From Microcoleus vaginatus WJT46-NPBG5 (GTDB lineage: Bacteria > Cyanobacteriota > Cyanobacteriia > Cyanobacteriales > Oscillatoriaceae): DNA of 39,228 nucleotides. The stretch is taken from the NCBI GenBank assembly GCA_019359355.1, contig JAHHHM010000037.1, positions 1-39,228 of the forward strand, in the 5' to 3' direction. Positions within the stretch are counted from its first letter, which is position 1. Every line of letters begins with the position of its first letter. A model generated the notes under the pieces. The model was not told the DNA's origin. It did not search any database and saw only the letters and a list, made by a program, of their open reading frames with translations. Position numbers and translations under genes: made by a program. Shown one piece after another: positions 1 to 9,413 of the stretch.

Positions 1-527
1 GTAAAGGCGCTGGGAGTGCCGACTAAGGCCGGGTAGTCGTTGTTTCCGGTTGCGTTAAACCAACCTGAATTAAAGCCGACGCTGTTAGCGGTTGTGGCGG
101 TGAAAGCTGCCGGCACGTTTAAAGATGTGTTTGGGCCAAATACGATGCCGGCTGGGTTGATTAAAAATAAGTTTGAGTTGCCGCCGGTTATTTGTATTAA
201 TCCGTTAATGATTGAAGCATCGCCGCCGGTAACTCTACCTAAAATATTTAGAATGGCTGGGTTTGATTGAAAGTTGGCAATTTGACCGGCACTGAGGCCA
301 AATTGGGTAAAGCTGTGGAAAAGATTAGCTCCATCTTTAGATAGATTGCCACCAGTGATATTAAACCCATTGCCTTGGGGCGTCACCACCGTGCCAGTGC
401 CATCGGATGCCGGCACAACCTGTTGTGCAGCTATAGGGTATGGGAAAAATAAAAAGTAAGAACTAAGAACTAAAAAAAGTTTATCTTTTGCCTGTTGACA
501 GGTTTTTTTTAAAATAACTGATTTCAT
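1..527 (-). CDS. Filamentous haemagglutinin N-terminal (TPS) domain exoprotein, partial
   Basis: Reading the minus strand from ATG 527-525 gives an open frame to the window edge, about 175 codons. It opens with a basic stretch and a hydrophobic segment ([19 protein letters not shown]), a signal peptide with a likely cleavage after IAA. The mature part carries hallmarks of the TPS secretion domain: [13 protein letters not shown], a repeating beta pattern, [21 protein letters not shown] (the NPxGI motif) and [20 protein letters not shown]. In this family the domain guides a long beta-helical adhesin through a TpsB-type outer membrane pore. A strong Shine-Dalgarno (GGGAGGT) sits 8 bases upstream. 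The repeat region and C-terminus lie outside the window, so the passenger function is unknown. No TpsB partner gene is seen here. Confidence 0.9.
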   Translation of the reverse strand, partial: MKSVILKKTCQQAKDKLFLVLSSYFLFFPYPIAAQQVVPASDGTGTVVTPQGNGFNITGGNLSKDGANLFHSFTQFGLSAGQIANFQSNPAILNILGRVTGGDASIINGLIQITGGNSNLFLINPAGIVFGPNTSLNVPAAFTATTANSVGFNSGWFNATGNNDYPALVGTPSAF

Positions 528-542
528 AAGATTTTACCTCCC

Positions 543-1080
543 AGATGTCGCTAGCTGCGGTAAATGCAACCCTACCCTGTCTGCTTTCCCTCACATTGCT
601 AGCTCTCTCACCAAGATTAACCTTGCTAGCAAGCAATGTTATTTTTTTTACAGCTTTTTTCTACACCCGTCGGCTTTTCAGCTTATTTTAGTTTAACTAA
701 CGAAGAGCGTAAAGTTACCTCTTCCGAAGGAATGATTTCAAGGTTGTTCGGCTAAAATTGAAAATCAAGAATTTTGAGCTTATTCTACAAACTTATTAAA
801 AATATACAACAACTATTCTTGTTTTATTTGAAGTTTATTTTTTTGAAATGTTTTATGGGTTAAAGGTTTTAACCAAAAAGCTATAGACTAGAATAAAATT
901 TAGTATTTTTGGAAGAAAATTTTAATCATAAATTTGATAAACTTCTTTAATATAATTCATAATAGTTAGTCAAAAAATCCAAGAGTAAGAACCTAAACAT
1001 AAAATGAAATGAAAGCAGAAAATCGAATAAATTTTTAAGTTTAATGTTAAAAATTATCCCAGTACAGCTTAAATAACTCT
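543..1080. other. AT-rich spacer without a gene
   Basis: Between the TPS exoprotein and the leader of the P-type ATPase. From about 640 to 1080 it is strongly AT-rich and no frame looks coding. It probably holds the divergent promoters of both genes. I could not place a convincing -10/-35 pair. Confidence 0.5.
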
Positions 1081-1149
1081 CGCTCTAGGAAAAGTCACCT
1101 GTCACAAAAGAACACCGGACAACATTTCCCTCGAAGTGGTAAACACATG

Positions 1150-1395
1150 ACCCAGGGTAGATGCACTAAACAATAGAGGTGCTACGCTTACCTAAGCCTC
1201 AGGACTTAATTTCAAGGTTAGTGAAAATTTTACGGTGCTTTTGATCGACCGGCTGAGGTGAAACCGGCCTGAAGTCAAATGGATAGCTTAAGACTGGATG
1301 TGCGACCCTAGGTACGTTACTCTAAAACCTAGGACTTCTGCGGCGCTTGCTAACCGTAGCCTTAGGTTGATCGCCCAATCTACCTAAAGGTAGGA
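1150..1395 (+). promoter_or_regulatory. Structured 5' leader of the Ca2+-ATPase gene; possible M-box-like metal riboswitch
   Basis: This stretch is GC-richer than the spacer before it and full of complementary pairs: GCAC (about 1163) with GTGC (about 1180); CTTACCT with AGGTTAG (7 pairs, one mismatch) near 1188-1220; ACCGGC with its partner near 1250-1270; CCTAGG at 1307-1312 with CCTAGG at 1328-1333; and CTACC-TAAA-GGTAG at 1380-1393. The hairpin followed by TACGCT, and CTGGATG followed by a CCTA run and a CTCTAAAA run near 1294-1330, resemble the order of conserved blocks in the magnesium M-box (ykoK) riboswitch. The match is from memory and partial. A structured leader is well supported; the riboswitch class is a guess. 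Confidence 0.35.
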
Positions 1396-1438
1396 GCTTT
1401 CCTGCGCTGCTTCTATCCCATTCTCGATAACCCGACTC

Positions 1439-4400
1439 ATGTCATCAACTTCTCCGCCGGATTCAGCAGTAGCTTGGCACACCCTGGAAATTGATAAATC
1501 TCTGGAAAGACTCCAGAGCAATCGAGACGCTGGCTTAACGTCACAAGAAGCGTCACAACGGTTGCAACGCTATGGACCCAACGAACTACAAGAAACTGCC
1601 GGTCGCAGTCCGCTGGCCATCTTTTTAGATCAGTTCAAAAACATCATGCTGTTGATGCTGATCTTTGTGGCAATCGTCTCTGCGATTCTGGATGTGCGTG
1701 CACAGCGGTTTCCCAAAGATGCGGTCGCGATTGTTGCAATTGTTGTTCTCAACGGCATCTTAGGCTATCTCCAAGAAAGCCGCGCCGAAAAAGCCTTGGC
1801 AGCCCTAAAACGTCTCGCTTCGCCCCTAGTGCGCGTGATGCGCGACGGCAAGGTATTTGAAGTCGCAGCCAAGGAGCTGGTGCCTGGGGATGTGATGTTG
1901 CTAGAAGCCGGCGTGCAGATAGCAGCGGACGGACGCCTGATCGAAGAGTCTAACTTGCAAGTGCGTGAGTCGGCTCTCACGGGCGAAGCTCATGCAGTGC
2001 AAAAGGATGCGCCACTCCATCTGTCGGAAGAGACAGCCTTGGGAGATCGGCTCAATCTAGTATTTCAGGGAACAGAAGTTGTTCAAGGACGGGCTAAGGT
2101 GCTCGTTACCAATACTGGAATGCAGACTGAACTCGGTCGAATTGCGGCCCTGTTGCAGTCTGTAGAAAGTGAACCGACACCGTTGCAGCAGCGGATGACG
2201 CAACTGGGCAACGTTCTCGTCTCCGGCTCTCTGATCCTCGTGTTCCTCGTGGTAGTAGGAGGTCTGCTTGATTTCACCGGCGATGGCATTCGCTTGGTAT
2301 GGAGCCGGTTTGAAGAACTGTTAGAAGTCTCTCTCAGTATGGCCGTTGCCGTCGTTCCAGAAGGCTTGCCGGCAGTTATTACCGTAACCCTGGCGTTGGG
2401 AACCCAGCGCATGGTTAAGCGCAACGCCTTAATTCGCAAACTGCCGGCTGTGGAAACTCTGGGTTCAGTCACCACCATTTGCTCAGATAAAACCGGCACC
2501 CTGACTCAGAACAAAATGGTCGTGCAGTTGGCCCACACTGCCAGCCAAAGTTTCAACGTCACCGGCGAAGGTTATGCGCCCATCGGCGACTTTAAAATAG
2601 ACAACCACACCACTGAGCCAGAAAAATATCCAGAACTGCAAATTTTGCTAATTGCCTGCGTCGTTTGCAATGACGCCTTTTTGCAGCATGAAAAAGACCA
2701 GTGGTCAATCCTAGGAGATCCTACCGAAGGCGCACTGCTCTCCTTTGCGGGGAAAGCCGGCATCAATAAAGACAGGTGGTCGCAAAAAATCCCTCGCGTT
2801 GCCGAGTTTCCCTTTTCCTCAGAACGCAAGCGCATGAGCGTGATCTGTAAGAAGCAAGGGACAGGAGAGTGGGGGCTACAGCTTCAGGCGTTTTCCCAAT
2901 CCCCATTCTTGATGTTCACCAAAGGCTCTCCAGAATTAGCCTTGGAGCGTTGCAATCATATTTTGGTGGGCGATAGCATCAAACCGATCACGGCTGAGCA
3001 GCGCAGCACAATCCTGGAACAGAATAACCAAATGGCCGCTCAAGGGCTGCGGGTGTTGGGTTTTGCCTACAAGCCATTAGAAACCTTGCCGGCACAAAAC
3101 TCTGAAGAAAGAGCTGAGCAAGACTTGATCTGGTTAGGGTTAGTCACGATGCTGGATGCACCCCGCCCAGAAGTGCGCGACGCAGTGGCTAAGAGCCGAT
3201 TGGCGGGAATTCGACCGATCATGATCACCGGCGATCACCAGTTAACCGCTCAAGCCATTGCTCAAGATTTAGGCATTGCCAAAGCAGGAGATCGCGTCCT
3301 CACCGGCCTAGAATTAGAAAGACTTACCCCAGACGAACTCAAAGAACAAGTGAGCGACGTAAGCGTTTACGCGCGCGTCTCCCCAGAACACAAACTTCGC
3401 ATTGTCCAAGCGCTGCAAAGTCAAGGGAAATTTGTAGCGATGACCGGCGATGGCGTTAACGACGCCCCCGCCCTTAAACAAGCCGATATCGGCATTGCAA
3501 TGGGCATCACCGGCACCGATGTGAGCAAAGAAGCCAGCGACATGGTGCTGCTAGACGATAACTTCGCCACCATCGTCGCCGCCACTGAGGAAGGCCGAAC
3601 CGTTTACACCAATATTCGCCGATTTATTAAATACATCCTGGGCAGTAACATCGGTGAAGTTCTCACCATTGCCGCCGCCCCGATCATGGGTTTACCAGGG
3701 GTTCCCCTGTCGCCACTGCAAATTTTGTGGATGAACTTAGTCACAGACGGCGTGCCGGCACTCGCACTCGCAGTCGAGCCGGCGGAACCCAATGTCATGC
3801 AGCGTCCTCCCTTCAACCCCCGCGAAAGCATTTTTGCACGGGGTTTGGGTGCATACATGATTCGGATTGGCATTATCTTTGCCATTATCAGCATTACCCT
3901 GATGTGGTGGGCCTACAATCATTCCCTCGCAATGGGTCCAGCCTACAAAGATCACTGGAAAACGATGGTGTTCACCACCCTCTGTCTTGCTCAAATGGGC
4001 CACGCCATTGCGATTCGCTCTAATACTCAGCTAACGATCGAGCTAAATCCCTTCTCCAATCTCTTTATTTGGGCAGCGGTGCTCGTGACCACTGCGTTGC
4101 AGCTGATGCTGGTTTACGTTCCGCCTCTGCAACAGTTCTTCGGCACCACATGGCTTGACCCAATCGAACTGGCCATCTGTTTTGGCTTCAGTGCCTTAAT
4201 GTTTGTTTGGATTGAGTTGGAAAAGCTGTTTGTGCGCTGGTACTATTCCAAGGGGCATGGACATACATCAGCCCAGGAAAAACTCAATTGGCTAATCCCG
4301 GTATTGCTCCTGCTCCTATTAGGAATCGCCACCGCCTATGCCGCCGGCAGCATTACTTGCACCGGGTTCCATAAATGCTCTCTGGTGTTAGGAGGTAGCG

Positions 4401-4537
4401 GTTTATTTCCACGCAGCATCCCCATAAACTCCGGGATGGCTCAAGTCATAAAGTCATTACCTTCAGCCTTTTTTGGCCTATCAGCGGCTTTCTTAATCGG
4501 GTGGGCAATCAAATCAAACCAAAACCCAAAAACTTAG
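1439..4537 (+). CDS. Type II (SERCA/PacL-like) Ca2+-transporting P-type ATPase
   Basis: A 1032-residue membrane pump that would export cations, most likely Ca2+, at ATP cost. The order is N-terminal cation-ATPase domain, actuator motif LTGEA (the usual TGES has Ala for Ser but keeps Glu), phosphorylation motif SDKTGTLT with Asp350, nucleotide-domain KGSPE and GDPTEGAL, then [11 protein letters not shown]. The Ca2+-site motifs known from SERCA are all present: VVPEGLP in M4, SNIGE in M5 and NLVTDG in M6. After the last usual helix (about residue 935) there is an unusual tail of about 95 residues with two more hydrophobic segments and two cysteines (ITCTGFHKC). No clear Shine-Dalgarno precedes ATG 1439. 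The structured leader upstream suggests RNA-level control. Ca2+ specificity is inferred; Mg2+ or Mn2+ cannot be excluded. Confidence 0.93.
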   Translation: MSSTSPPDSAVAWHTLEIDKSLERLQSNRDAGLTSQEASQRLQRYGPNELQETAGRSPLAIFLDQFKNIMLLMLIFVAIVSAILDVRAQRFPKDAVAIVAIVVLNGILGYLQESRAEKALAALKRLASPLVRVMRDGKVFEVAAKELVPGDVMLLEAGVQIAADGRLIEESNLQVRESALTGEAHAVQKDAPLHLSEETALGDRLNLVFQGTEVVQGRAKVLVTNTGMQTELGRIAALLQSVESEPTPLQQRMTQLGNVLVSGSLILVFLVVVGGLLDFTGDGIRLVWSRFEELLEVSLSMAVAVVPEGLPAVITVTLALGTQRMVKRNALIRKLPAVETLGSVTTICSDKTGTLTQNKMVVQLAHTASQSFNVTGEGYAPIGDFKIDNHTTEPEKYPELQILLIACVVCNDAFLQHEKDQWSILGDPTEGALLSFAGKAGINKDRWSQKIPRVAEFPFSSERKRMSVICKKQGTGEWGLQLQAFSQSPFLMFTKGSPELALERCNHILVGDSIKPITAEQRSTILEQNNQMAAQGLRVLGFAYKPLETLPAQNSEERAEQDLIWLGLVTMLDAPRPEVRDAVAKSRLAGIRPIMITGDHQLTAQAIAQDLGIAKAGDRVLTGLELERLTPDELKEQVSDVSVYARVSPEHKLRIVQALQSQGKFVAMTGDGVNDAPALKQADIGIAMGITGTDVSKEASDMVLLDDNFATIVAATEEGRTVYTNIRRFIKYILGSNIGEVLTIAAAPIMGLPGVPLSPLQILWMNLVTDGVPALALAVEPAEPNVMQRPPFNPRESIFARGLGAYMIRIGIIFAIISITLMWWAYNHSLAMGPAYKDHWKTMVFTTLCLAQMGHAIAIRSNTQLTIELNPFSNLFIWAAVLVTTALQLMLVYVPPLQQFFGTTWLDPIELAICFGFSALMFVWIELEKLFVRWYYSKGHGHTSAQEKLNWLIPVLLLLLLGIATAYAAGSITCTGFHKCSLVLGGSGLFPRSIPINSGMAQVIKSLPSAFFGLSAAFLIGWAIKSNQNPKT

Positions 4538-4570
4538 TACCGCTAACCAGAATTTAATTTAAGAGTCTAG

Positions 4571-4613
4571 GAGTCAGGATAATGGTTGAATGCACAATTC
4601 ACCACTCCTGACT
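4571..4613. repeat. Inverted repeat after the ATPase gene
   Basis: AGTCAGGA at 4572-4579 pairs perfectly with TCCTGACT at 4606-4613, with further partial pairing inside (GGTTGAAT against AATTCACC). There is no T-run, so it is not a textbook terminator. It resembles the short AGTCAGGA-type repeats scattered in cyanobacterial genomes. Confidence 0.5.
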
Positions 4614-4629
4614 TCTAACTGTTTGGGCT

Positions 4630-5763
4630 ATGTATCTTAAAACACTACATCTGCGACAGTTTCGCAACTACTTTGATCAGCAGGTTGAATTTGGTGCTCC
4701 TAAAACAATTTTGGTGGGCGACAACGCTCAGGGAAAATCTAACTTGCTGGAGGCAGTCGGGTTACTGTCAACGCTCAAAAGTTATCGAGCGGGACGCGAT
4801 CGGGACTTGATCCGGGAAGGAGAAACAGCCGGCCAAATTAATGCCACCCTCCACCGGCAAAACGGGTCGGTAGACTTAGCCTTAACCCTACGTCATGCCG
4901 GCAGTCGCACTTGTGCGGTAAACGGTTCATTTCTGCGCCGCAAAGTAGACTTTTTGGGCGTACTAAATTCCGTGCAGTTTTCCAGCCTCGATCTCGATCT
5001 GGTGCGCGGTGGCCCAGAACATCGCCGGCACTGGTTAGATGGTTTACTGGTGCAGCTTGAACCCATCTACGCCCATATCTTGCAGCAATACACTCAAGTG
5101 TTGCGACAGCGCAACGCACTTTTAAAGAAAATACACAATTCAGAATTCGGCAACCACACTGAAGAATTGGCCCTTTGGGACGCTCAGTTAGCGACCACCG
5201 GCTCTCGTGTGACGCGACGCCGAGCACGGGCGCTTGAGCGACTCACTCCCTTGGCGCAAGCGTGGCATTCGGCGATCAGTGGCAGAGTTGAAAGACTGGA
5301 GATTCGATACGCACCCAATATTGGGGCGGTTGATGAGTTGTCGATCCGCGATGATCCGGAACGCGTGCGACAAGCTTTTTTAGAGCAAATTCAGCATAAA
5401 GCGATTGCAGAACAGCACCAAAGCACCAGCCTCGTCGGGCCACACCGGGACGAAATAGAGTTTACGATTGATCGAACGCCGGCGCGGATTTATGGCTCTC
5501 AAGGTCAGCAGCGGACGCTTGTTTTGGCGCTGAAACTGGCAGAACTCAAACTGATTGAAGAAGTGGTGGGGGAACCGCCGCTGCTGCTGCTGGATGACGT
5601 TTTAGCTGAGTTAGACCCTCACCGGCAAAACCAACTCCTCGACGCCATCCAGGAACGCTTTCAAACCTTAATCACCACCACCCATTTAGGCGCTTTTGAA
5701 CGAGCATGGTTGAAGGAATCCCAAATTCTCTCTGTTCAAGCGGGGCAAATATCTGTTACTTAG
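4630..5763 (+). CDS. recF: DNA replication and repair protein RecF
   Basis: A 377-residue SMC/ABC-type ATPase, normal length for RecF. It begins MYLKTLHLRQFRNY, typical of RecF. Walker A is GDNAQGKS at residues 30-37. The ABC signature YGSQGQQRTL lies near 287, and Walker B with D-loop, LLLLDDVLAELD, near 318. A late His in TTTHL fits the H-loop. In this family the protein binds gapped DNA and, with RecO and RecR, helps load RecA at single-strand gaps. The gene is alone rather than in a dnaA-dnaN-recF cluster, which is usual in cyanobacteria. Its stop overlaps the stop of the convergent DUF3172 gene. Confidence 0.96.
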   Translation: MYLKTLHLRQFRNYFDQQVEFGAPKTILVGDNAQGKSNLLEAVGLLSTLKSYRAGRDRDLIREGETAGQINATLHRQNGSVDLALTLRHAGSRTCAVNGSFLRRKVDFLGVLNSVQFSSLDLDLVRGGPEHRRHWLDGLLVQLEPIYAHILQQYTQVLRQRNALLKKIHNSEFGNHTEELALWDAQLATTGSRVTRRRARALERLTPLAQAWHSAISGRVERLEIRYAPNIGAVDELSIRDDPERVRQAFLEQIQHKAIAEQHQSTSLVGPHRDEIEFTIDRTPARIYGSQGQQRTLVLALKLAELKLIEEVVGEPPLLLLDDVLAELDPHRQNQLLDAIQERFQTLITTTHLGAFERAWLKESQILSVQAGQISVT

Positions 5764-6257
5764 AATTTATCGGATTCTGGTGCTGTCACGCCGGCACCCG
5801 GTTGATTGATGAAGAAGTTCTTGGCGGCCTCATTTTGATATATACAACTAATATCTGGTGAACCTTCTAACGCGCCGGTGAAGCCAAATGTATTCATGCG
5901 ATTCTTACAATCCCGTACTTGCTCGGATTTGAGTAATCCTCTTTGCTCCAAAATCGACCAGTTATTCGTCCGCAGCACGCATCCAGGTCTCATGCTGGGC
6001 TGAGAAATGTAAACATTGAAGGGATTGAGGGTCATAAAAATCCGGGCGTCCATGACCACAGCGCTAGCTCCATACTGAACGCAAATCTCAGGGTTTGGTG
6101 CACTGCGGTCAATCACCTCACGGGATGCGACGTTTTCTGGGCTGAGGTTGGCTGTCGAGCTAACGCCAATGCCGATCCCAATACCCAAAACAAAAACACC
6201 GCCAAACAGTGCTAGGGATGTGTAATTAAAAGCGGAGGAGCTAGATTTACGGTTCAT
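5760..6257 (-). CDS. DUF3172-family membrane-anchored protein
   Basis: A 165-residue protein with one glycine-rich hydrophobic segment (about residues 14-32, LALFGGVFVLGIGIGIG) and a soluble domain that should face the lumen or periplasm. The domain has NPEICVQYGASAVVMDARIF, GCVLRTNNW and a late Cys pair region; four cysteines in total (ICVQ, PGCV, RDCK, ISCI). I recognise it as the DUF3172 family of cyanobacteria and plastids, whose function is unknown to me. It converges with recF and the two stop codons share bases, so the transcripts overlap. Confidence 0.8.
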   Translation of the reverse strand: MNRKSSSSAFNYTSLALFGGVFVLGIGIGIGVSSTANLSPENVASREVIDRSAPNPEICVQYGASAVVMDARIFMTLNPFNVYISQPSMRPGCVLRTNNWSILEQRGLLKSEQVRDCKNRMNTFGFTGALEGSPDISCIYQNEAAKNFFINQPGAGVTAPESDKF

Positions 6258-6345
6258 GCTTTCAGTAGACTCCAGAGTCTTGGGGAAATAAGGATCGAGG
6301 TAATACTATTTTAGATTTTAGATTTAAGGGCTGGGAGGGAGCTGG

Positions 6346-6471
6346 ATGCATCCCAAGAAAGTGAAGATTTTTGAGGCGGGATTGGTTTCCCGATTTCGGG
6401 CAAATTTACCGCAAGTTAGCCAGGGAAATTTTGCCGGCGCTGTTATATCAATGGCTCAGGAGTTAGACTAG
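6346..6471 (+). CDS. Possible 41-residue small protein
   Basis: ATG 6346 is preceded by GGGAGG, 7 bases away, and opens a frame of 41 codons ending TAG at 6469. The product starts MHPKKVKIFEAGLVSRFR and ends GAVISMAQELD, with a natural-looking composition. It lies in the spacer between the DUF3172 gene and the CHAD gene, on the CHAD strand. I do not recognise a family. It could also be the surviving end of a decayed longer gene. Support is only the ribosome-binding site and composition. Confidence 0.35.
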   Translation: MHPKKVKIFEAGLVSRFRANLPQVSQGNFAGAVISMAQELD

Positions 6472-6609
6472 CGCAGCCGTAAGTCATGAATCTTTTGGTG
6501 ATAATGAAGTTTTTTTTCTAATTATTAATCAAGAATGATACAATAATATGCTTTATATAAAGATTCAGCTTTCAAGTTGAAGAAATAGCGTTTAAATACA
6601 CTGGCTGTT

Positions 6610-7641
6610 ATGAAAGAATCAAAAATAGTAAAAGCCCAAACTTTGGGCGACTGGGCTTACCTGGCGATTGAGCAACATTCCGAGAAAACATTTGAATATG
6701 AATCTGATGTATTGAAAGACCGCGATCCGGAAGCTTTGCATCAAATGCGAGTGGGGATGCGCCGGCTGCGTTCAGCGGTCACTGGCTTTGCGGTAGCTTT
6801 AAATTTACCCAAGGCAGCAGAAGAGGAAAAAATTGCTAAAATTGCCCGCCAGCTTGGAATGCTGCGAGATTTAGACGTTCTACTAGAAACGCTTGAAGGT
6901 GACTGCAAACCGGCTTTACCCGCCGCAGAACAAGATGCGCTGGACACGGCGGTGAAATACTTACGCAAAGATCGGCGTAAGGTTCTGCAAGTTGTACAAA
7001 CAGCCCTAAAGCATAACCGCTACAAAAAACTGAAGCAAGCGTTAAAAGACTGGCTGAAACAGCCGGCTTATCAAGAAATTGCTCAGATGCCAATTCAGGA
7101 TGTTTTACCCGATTTACTGCTACCGCAAGTCAGCCGATTGTTTCTTCATGCCGGCTGGCTGGTGGCAGATAAATTGGAAGAAACAGAAATTCCCGTGCCA
7201 GAAGAGTTTCAGTATAAGGTGTTGAATCGAGAGTTATCCGCTCATGGGCCGGTTTTACACAACCTGCGGAAGCAAGTGAAGCGGGTGCGCTATCAGATGA
7301 ATTTGTTTAGCGATCTCTATGGTCCCACTTATGACGCTTATGTGAAAGATATGAAAGCGATCCAGGAAGTTTTGGGTGAAATTCAAGACAGCCTGGTTTT
7401 AGAAGAAGTGCTGAAAGAGACTTTGGAATCAGAAATTGAAAGTTCGCTGCCGGCATTGGCTGAACACATGGGAAAAACTCGCCAAAAGGCGTGGCAGCAG
7501 TGGAAACCCCTACAGGAACGGTATTTGAACCCAGCCGTCAGACAAGCTTTTCACTTGCAATTACTCCAGCCACTGCCACAAGGGGCAATTAGTCAAGTGG
7601 CTACTCACGGCGATTCTGCGGATACCGCGATAGATATCTAA
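6610..7641 (+). CDS. CHAD domain-containing protein
   Basis: A 343-residue, mostly helical and strongly charged protein. It has the conserved-histidine pattern of the CHAD domain: LHQMRVGMRRLRSAV with His44 early, and a second half with HGPVLHNLRKQVKRVRYQ. CHAD domains bind polyphosphate through basic surfaces and often sit beside polyphosphate granules or phosphate metabolism genes. No CYTH triphosphatase domain is fused here and no polyphosphate kinase gene is nearby, so the cellular target is open. The spacer upstream contains TACAAT at 6539-6544, a possible -10 box. Confidence 0.9.
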   Translation: MKESKIVKAQTLGDWAYLAIEQHSEKTFEYESDVLKDRDPEALHQMRVGMRRLRSAVTGFAVALNLPKAAEEEKIAKIARQLGMLRDLDVLLETLEGDCKPALPAAEQDALDTAVKYLRKDRRKVLQVVQTALKHNRYKKLKQALKDWLKQPAYQEIAQMPIQDVLPDLLLPQVSRLFLHAGWLVADKLEETEIPVPEEFQYKVLNRELSAHGPVLHNLRKQVKRVRYQMNLFSDLYGPTYDAYVKDMKAIQEVLGEIQDSLVLEEVLKETLESEIESSLPALAEHMGKTRQKAWQQWKPLQERYLNPAVRQAFHLQLLQPLPQGAISQVATHGDSADTAIDI

Positions 7642-7970
7642 ACAGCAATAAAGCTGGCTTTGGGAAGCAGAAATATTTTTTCTCAGGGCTGTTTTTAGAT
7701 TTGTCAAATTGCAAGGCTTTTCAGTAAAATCATAACGACTATGGTTAATTGCCGGCAATAAATTTCTCTGCCGGCAAGCTGTTTCCCGCAAAATCACAGA
7801 CGTTGACAATAAACCTAAAATAGCCGATGTGTTTGCGCTTTCTTAGAAATTGCCGGCAATTAGCAAGAAAATTTAGTGTTTTACTAAACATTTGATTACC
7901 TAAATTTTACCTTAACCCTTTACACTGAAGCGGAGTTCTTCCAACCAGTGTTTCTTTACTGGGGTTTACA
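7642..7970. other. Spacer with GCCGGC palindromes upstream of the CRP-family gene
   Basis: No gene is visible. It contains the 12-bp palindrome ATTGCCGGCAAT at 7748-7759, a TGCCGGCAA near 7770 and the 14-bp perfect palindrome AATTGCCGGCAATT at 7848-7861, 110 bp before the regulator start. These could be operator sites, but the same GCCGGC core is common throughout the window, inside genes too. Confidence 0.45.
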
Positions 7971-8615
7971 ATGTTTTCAACTTCCCATAGCCTTCTCGAA
8001 ACAGATCGGCACGACGCCAGCGAGGAGCGTCGGTTGCATTTTTATGCCAAAGGGGAACTGATTCCTTCAATGCCTGAAGGCGTTTGGCAGGTCTGCAAAG
8101 GTATAGTACAGCTGAGTACGTTGTATCCTAGTGGCGAAGAAGGACTCCTGGGATGGGTTGGGCCTTCGATGTGTTTTGGCCCCTGGCTGAGTTTTTTACA
8201 AACTTATCAGGCTAAGGCACTCTCAGATGTTTACGTGATGTGGTTTTCTCAAAGTGAGATAGAAACTTCGCCGCGTCTGTGTCAGCAATTGTTACCGCAA
8301 CTGAACCGCCGGCTGCGGCAAATGGAGGCTTTGTTAGCGATTGCCGGCCTGCGACGGGTGGAGGAGCGCTTGCAGCAACTGTTGCTGCTATTAAAGCAGG
8401 AAATGGGTCAACCTGTGCCCCAAGGAACTCGCCTGAGCATTCGCCTCACCCATCAGGATCTTGCCGGTGCCATTGGCACCAGTCGCGTGACTGTGACGCG
8501 AATTTTAGGCCAGTTAAAGCAACAGGGGACGATCACTCTAGATCCTAAGCGCTACATCATTATCAAAGACACCAGTTTTGTGAGTTCTGCTGATCCTGCG
8601 GTTCTGCGTGTGTGA
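7971..8615 (+). CDS. CRP/FNR-family transcriptional regulator
   Basis: A 214-residue protein with an N-terminal cupin-like sensor region (HFYAKGELIP, VCKGIVQLSTLYPSGEEGLLGWVGP), a long dimerisation helix (RRLRQMEALLAIAGLRRVEERLQQLL) and a C-terminal winged helix-turn-helix (LTHQDLAGAIGTSRVTVTRI, residues about 163-183). The HTH matches the CRP/FNR type. The cAMP phosphate-binding cassette motif is not evident, so the ligand is unknown. It differs from NtcA in the sensor part. ATG 7971 gives the full sensor domain. The gene stands alone and converges with a GNAT gene. Confidence 0.88.
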   Translation: MFSTSHSLLETDRHDASEERRLHFYAKGELIPSMPEGVWQVCKGIVQLSTLYPSGEEGLLGWVGPSMCFGPWLSFLQTYQAKALSDVYVMWFSQSEIETSPRLCQQLLPQLNRRLRQMEALLAIAGLRRVEERLQQLLLLLKQEMGQPVPQGTRLSIRLTHQDLAGAIGTSRVTVTRILGQLKQQGTITLDPKRYIIIKDTSFVSSADPAVLRV

Positions 8616-8649
8616 GCCGGCGATCGGCAGTTAGAAATAGGGCGGGATT

Positions 8650-8676
8650 AGGGGATAAAAACTTGCTTTTTCCCTT
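8650..8676. terminator. Possible bidirectional terminator between convergent genes
   Basis: AGGGGATAAAAA and TTTTTCCCT form an imperfect hairpin with loop CTTGC. Both arms are A/T-rich at the loop side. It lies between the convergent CRP-family and GNAT genes, where a shared terminator would be expected. Confidence 0.35.
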
Positions 8677-8688
8677 AATCTTTTGAGT

Positions 8689-9132
8689 TTAAGAGATAGA
8701 TAACTTTTTCCTCATTTTAATATGGGGAAGTTCGCCTTCCCAAAAAGTTTCTCCTTCTTCCACAAATCCTAGCTTTAGATGCAGACCTTTGACATATTCT
8801 TGAGCGTGAATAACCACATCTTGAATGTTTCTTTGAGCGGCTGCATCTAAAGCTTTTTCCATAATTTTCTTGCCAATTCCCTGCCCTCTGGCTGCCGGTA
8901 AGAGTGCTAGCCTTTCAATCTTGGCAGTTTTACTATCCAAATATCTAATTCTGGCAGTGCCCACCGGCACGTCATCTAAATAAGCAACAATCTGCTCAGC
9001 CGTTTCATCTTGCCCATCAAAATCTAATGTGGCATCGACACCTTGTTCTACTTGAAAAACTGAGCGTCTAATTGCTTGAATGACGGTGCTTTCTTCAGAG
9101 TAGGTAACAGTTTTAATGGTGAGATCGCTCAT
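8689..9132 (-). CDS. GNAT-family N-acetyltransferase
   Basis: A 147-residue single-domain GNAT enzyme. The N-terminus has IRRSVFQVEQGVD, the acceptor-side pattern of the ElaA/YjcF-like subgroup. The central strand is VGTARIRYL. The acetyl-CoA pyrophosphate loop is LLPAARGQGIGKKIMEKAL, and the C-terminal part has HAQEYVKGLHLKLGFVEEGE, with the beta-bulge and tyrosine region usual for GNATs. The substrate cannot be told from sequence. It is a separate unit, 281 bp downstream of the hydrolase on the same strand. Confidence 0.88.
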   Translation of the reverse strand: MSDLTIKTVTYSEESTVIQAIRRSVFQVEQGVDATLDFDGQDETAEQIVAYLDDVPVGTARIRYLDSKTAKIERLALLPAARGQGIGKKIMEKALDAAAQRNIQDVVIHAQEYVKGLHLKLGFVEEGETFWEGELPHIKMRKKLSIS

Positions 9133-9413
9133 TTCTCAACCTACTTTTTTAACCAGAAAATATTTATTTAGTGAAAAAACTCTCGGTGCATCCAAGATGG
9201 GCAAAAATATTGTCTAGGGAAGCCTCTTGCTGCCACAGATTACAGTAAGCGGGCAAGATGCCGGCACTCCCTATTTAGGAAAATAGGATGCTCCCAAAGC
9301 TTTTTTGCAAGGTGAAAGGTTTTTATAATTTGTGAGGACGGTTTTTGAGTTGTCTGCTGGGGTTGCAACCGGCAAGCTCACTTTCCCACCCTCACTTCTA
9401 AATCAACAGCGAA

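Noticed and set aside
1150-1395. Lysine or yybP-ykoY (Mn2+) riboswitch in the ATPase leader
   Set aside because: AGAGGTGC recalls the lysine motif, but the other conserved blocks are absent; the yybP-ykoY core is not found. M-box-like is the better, still weak, fit.
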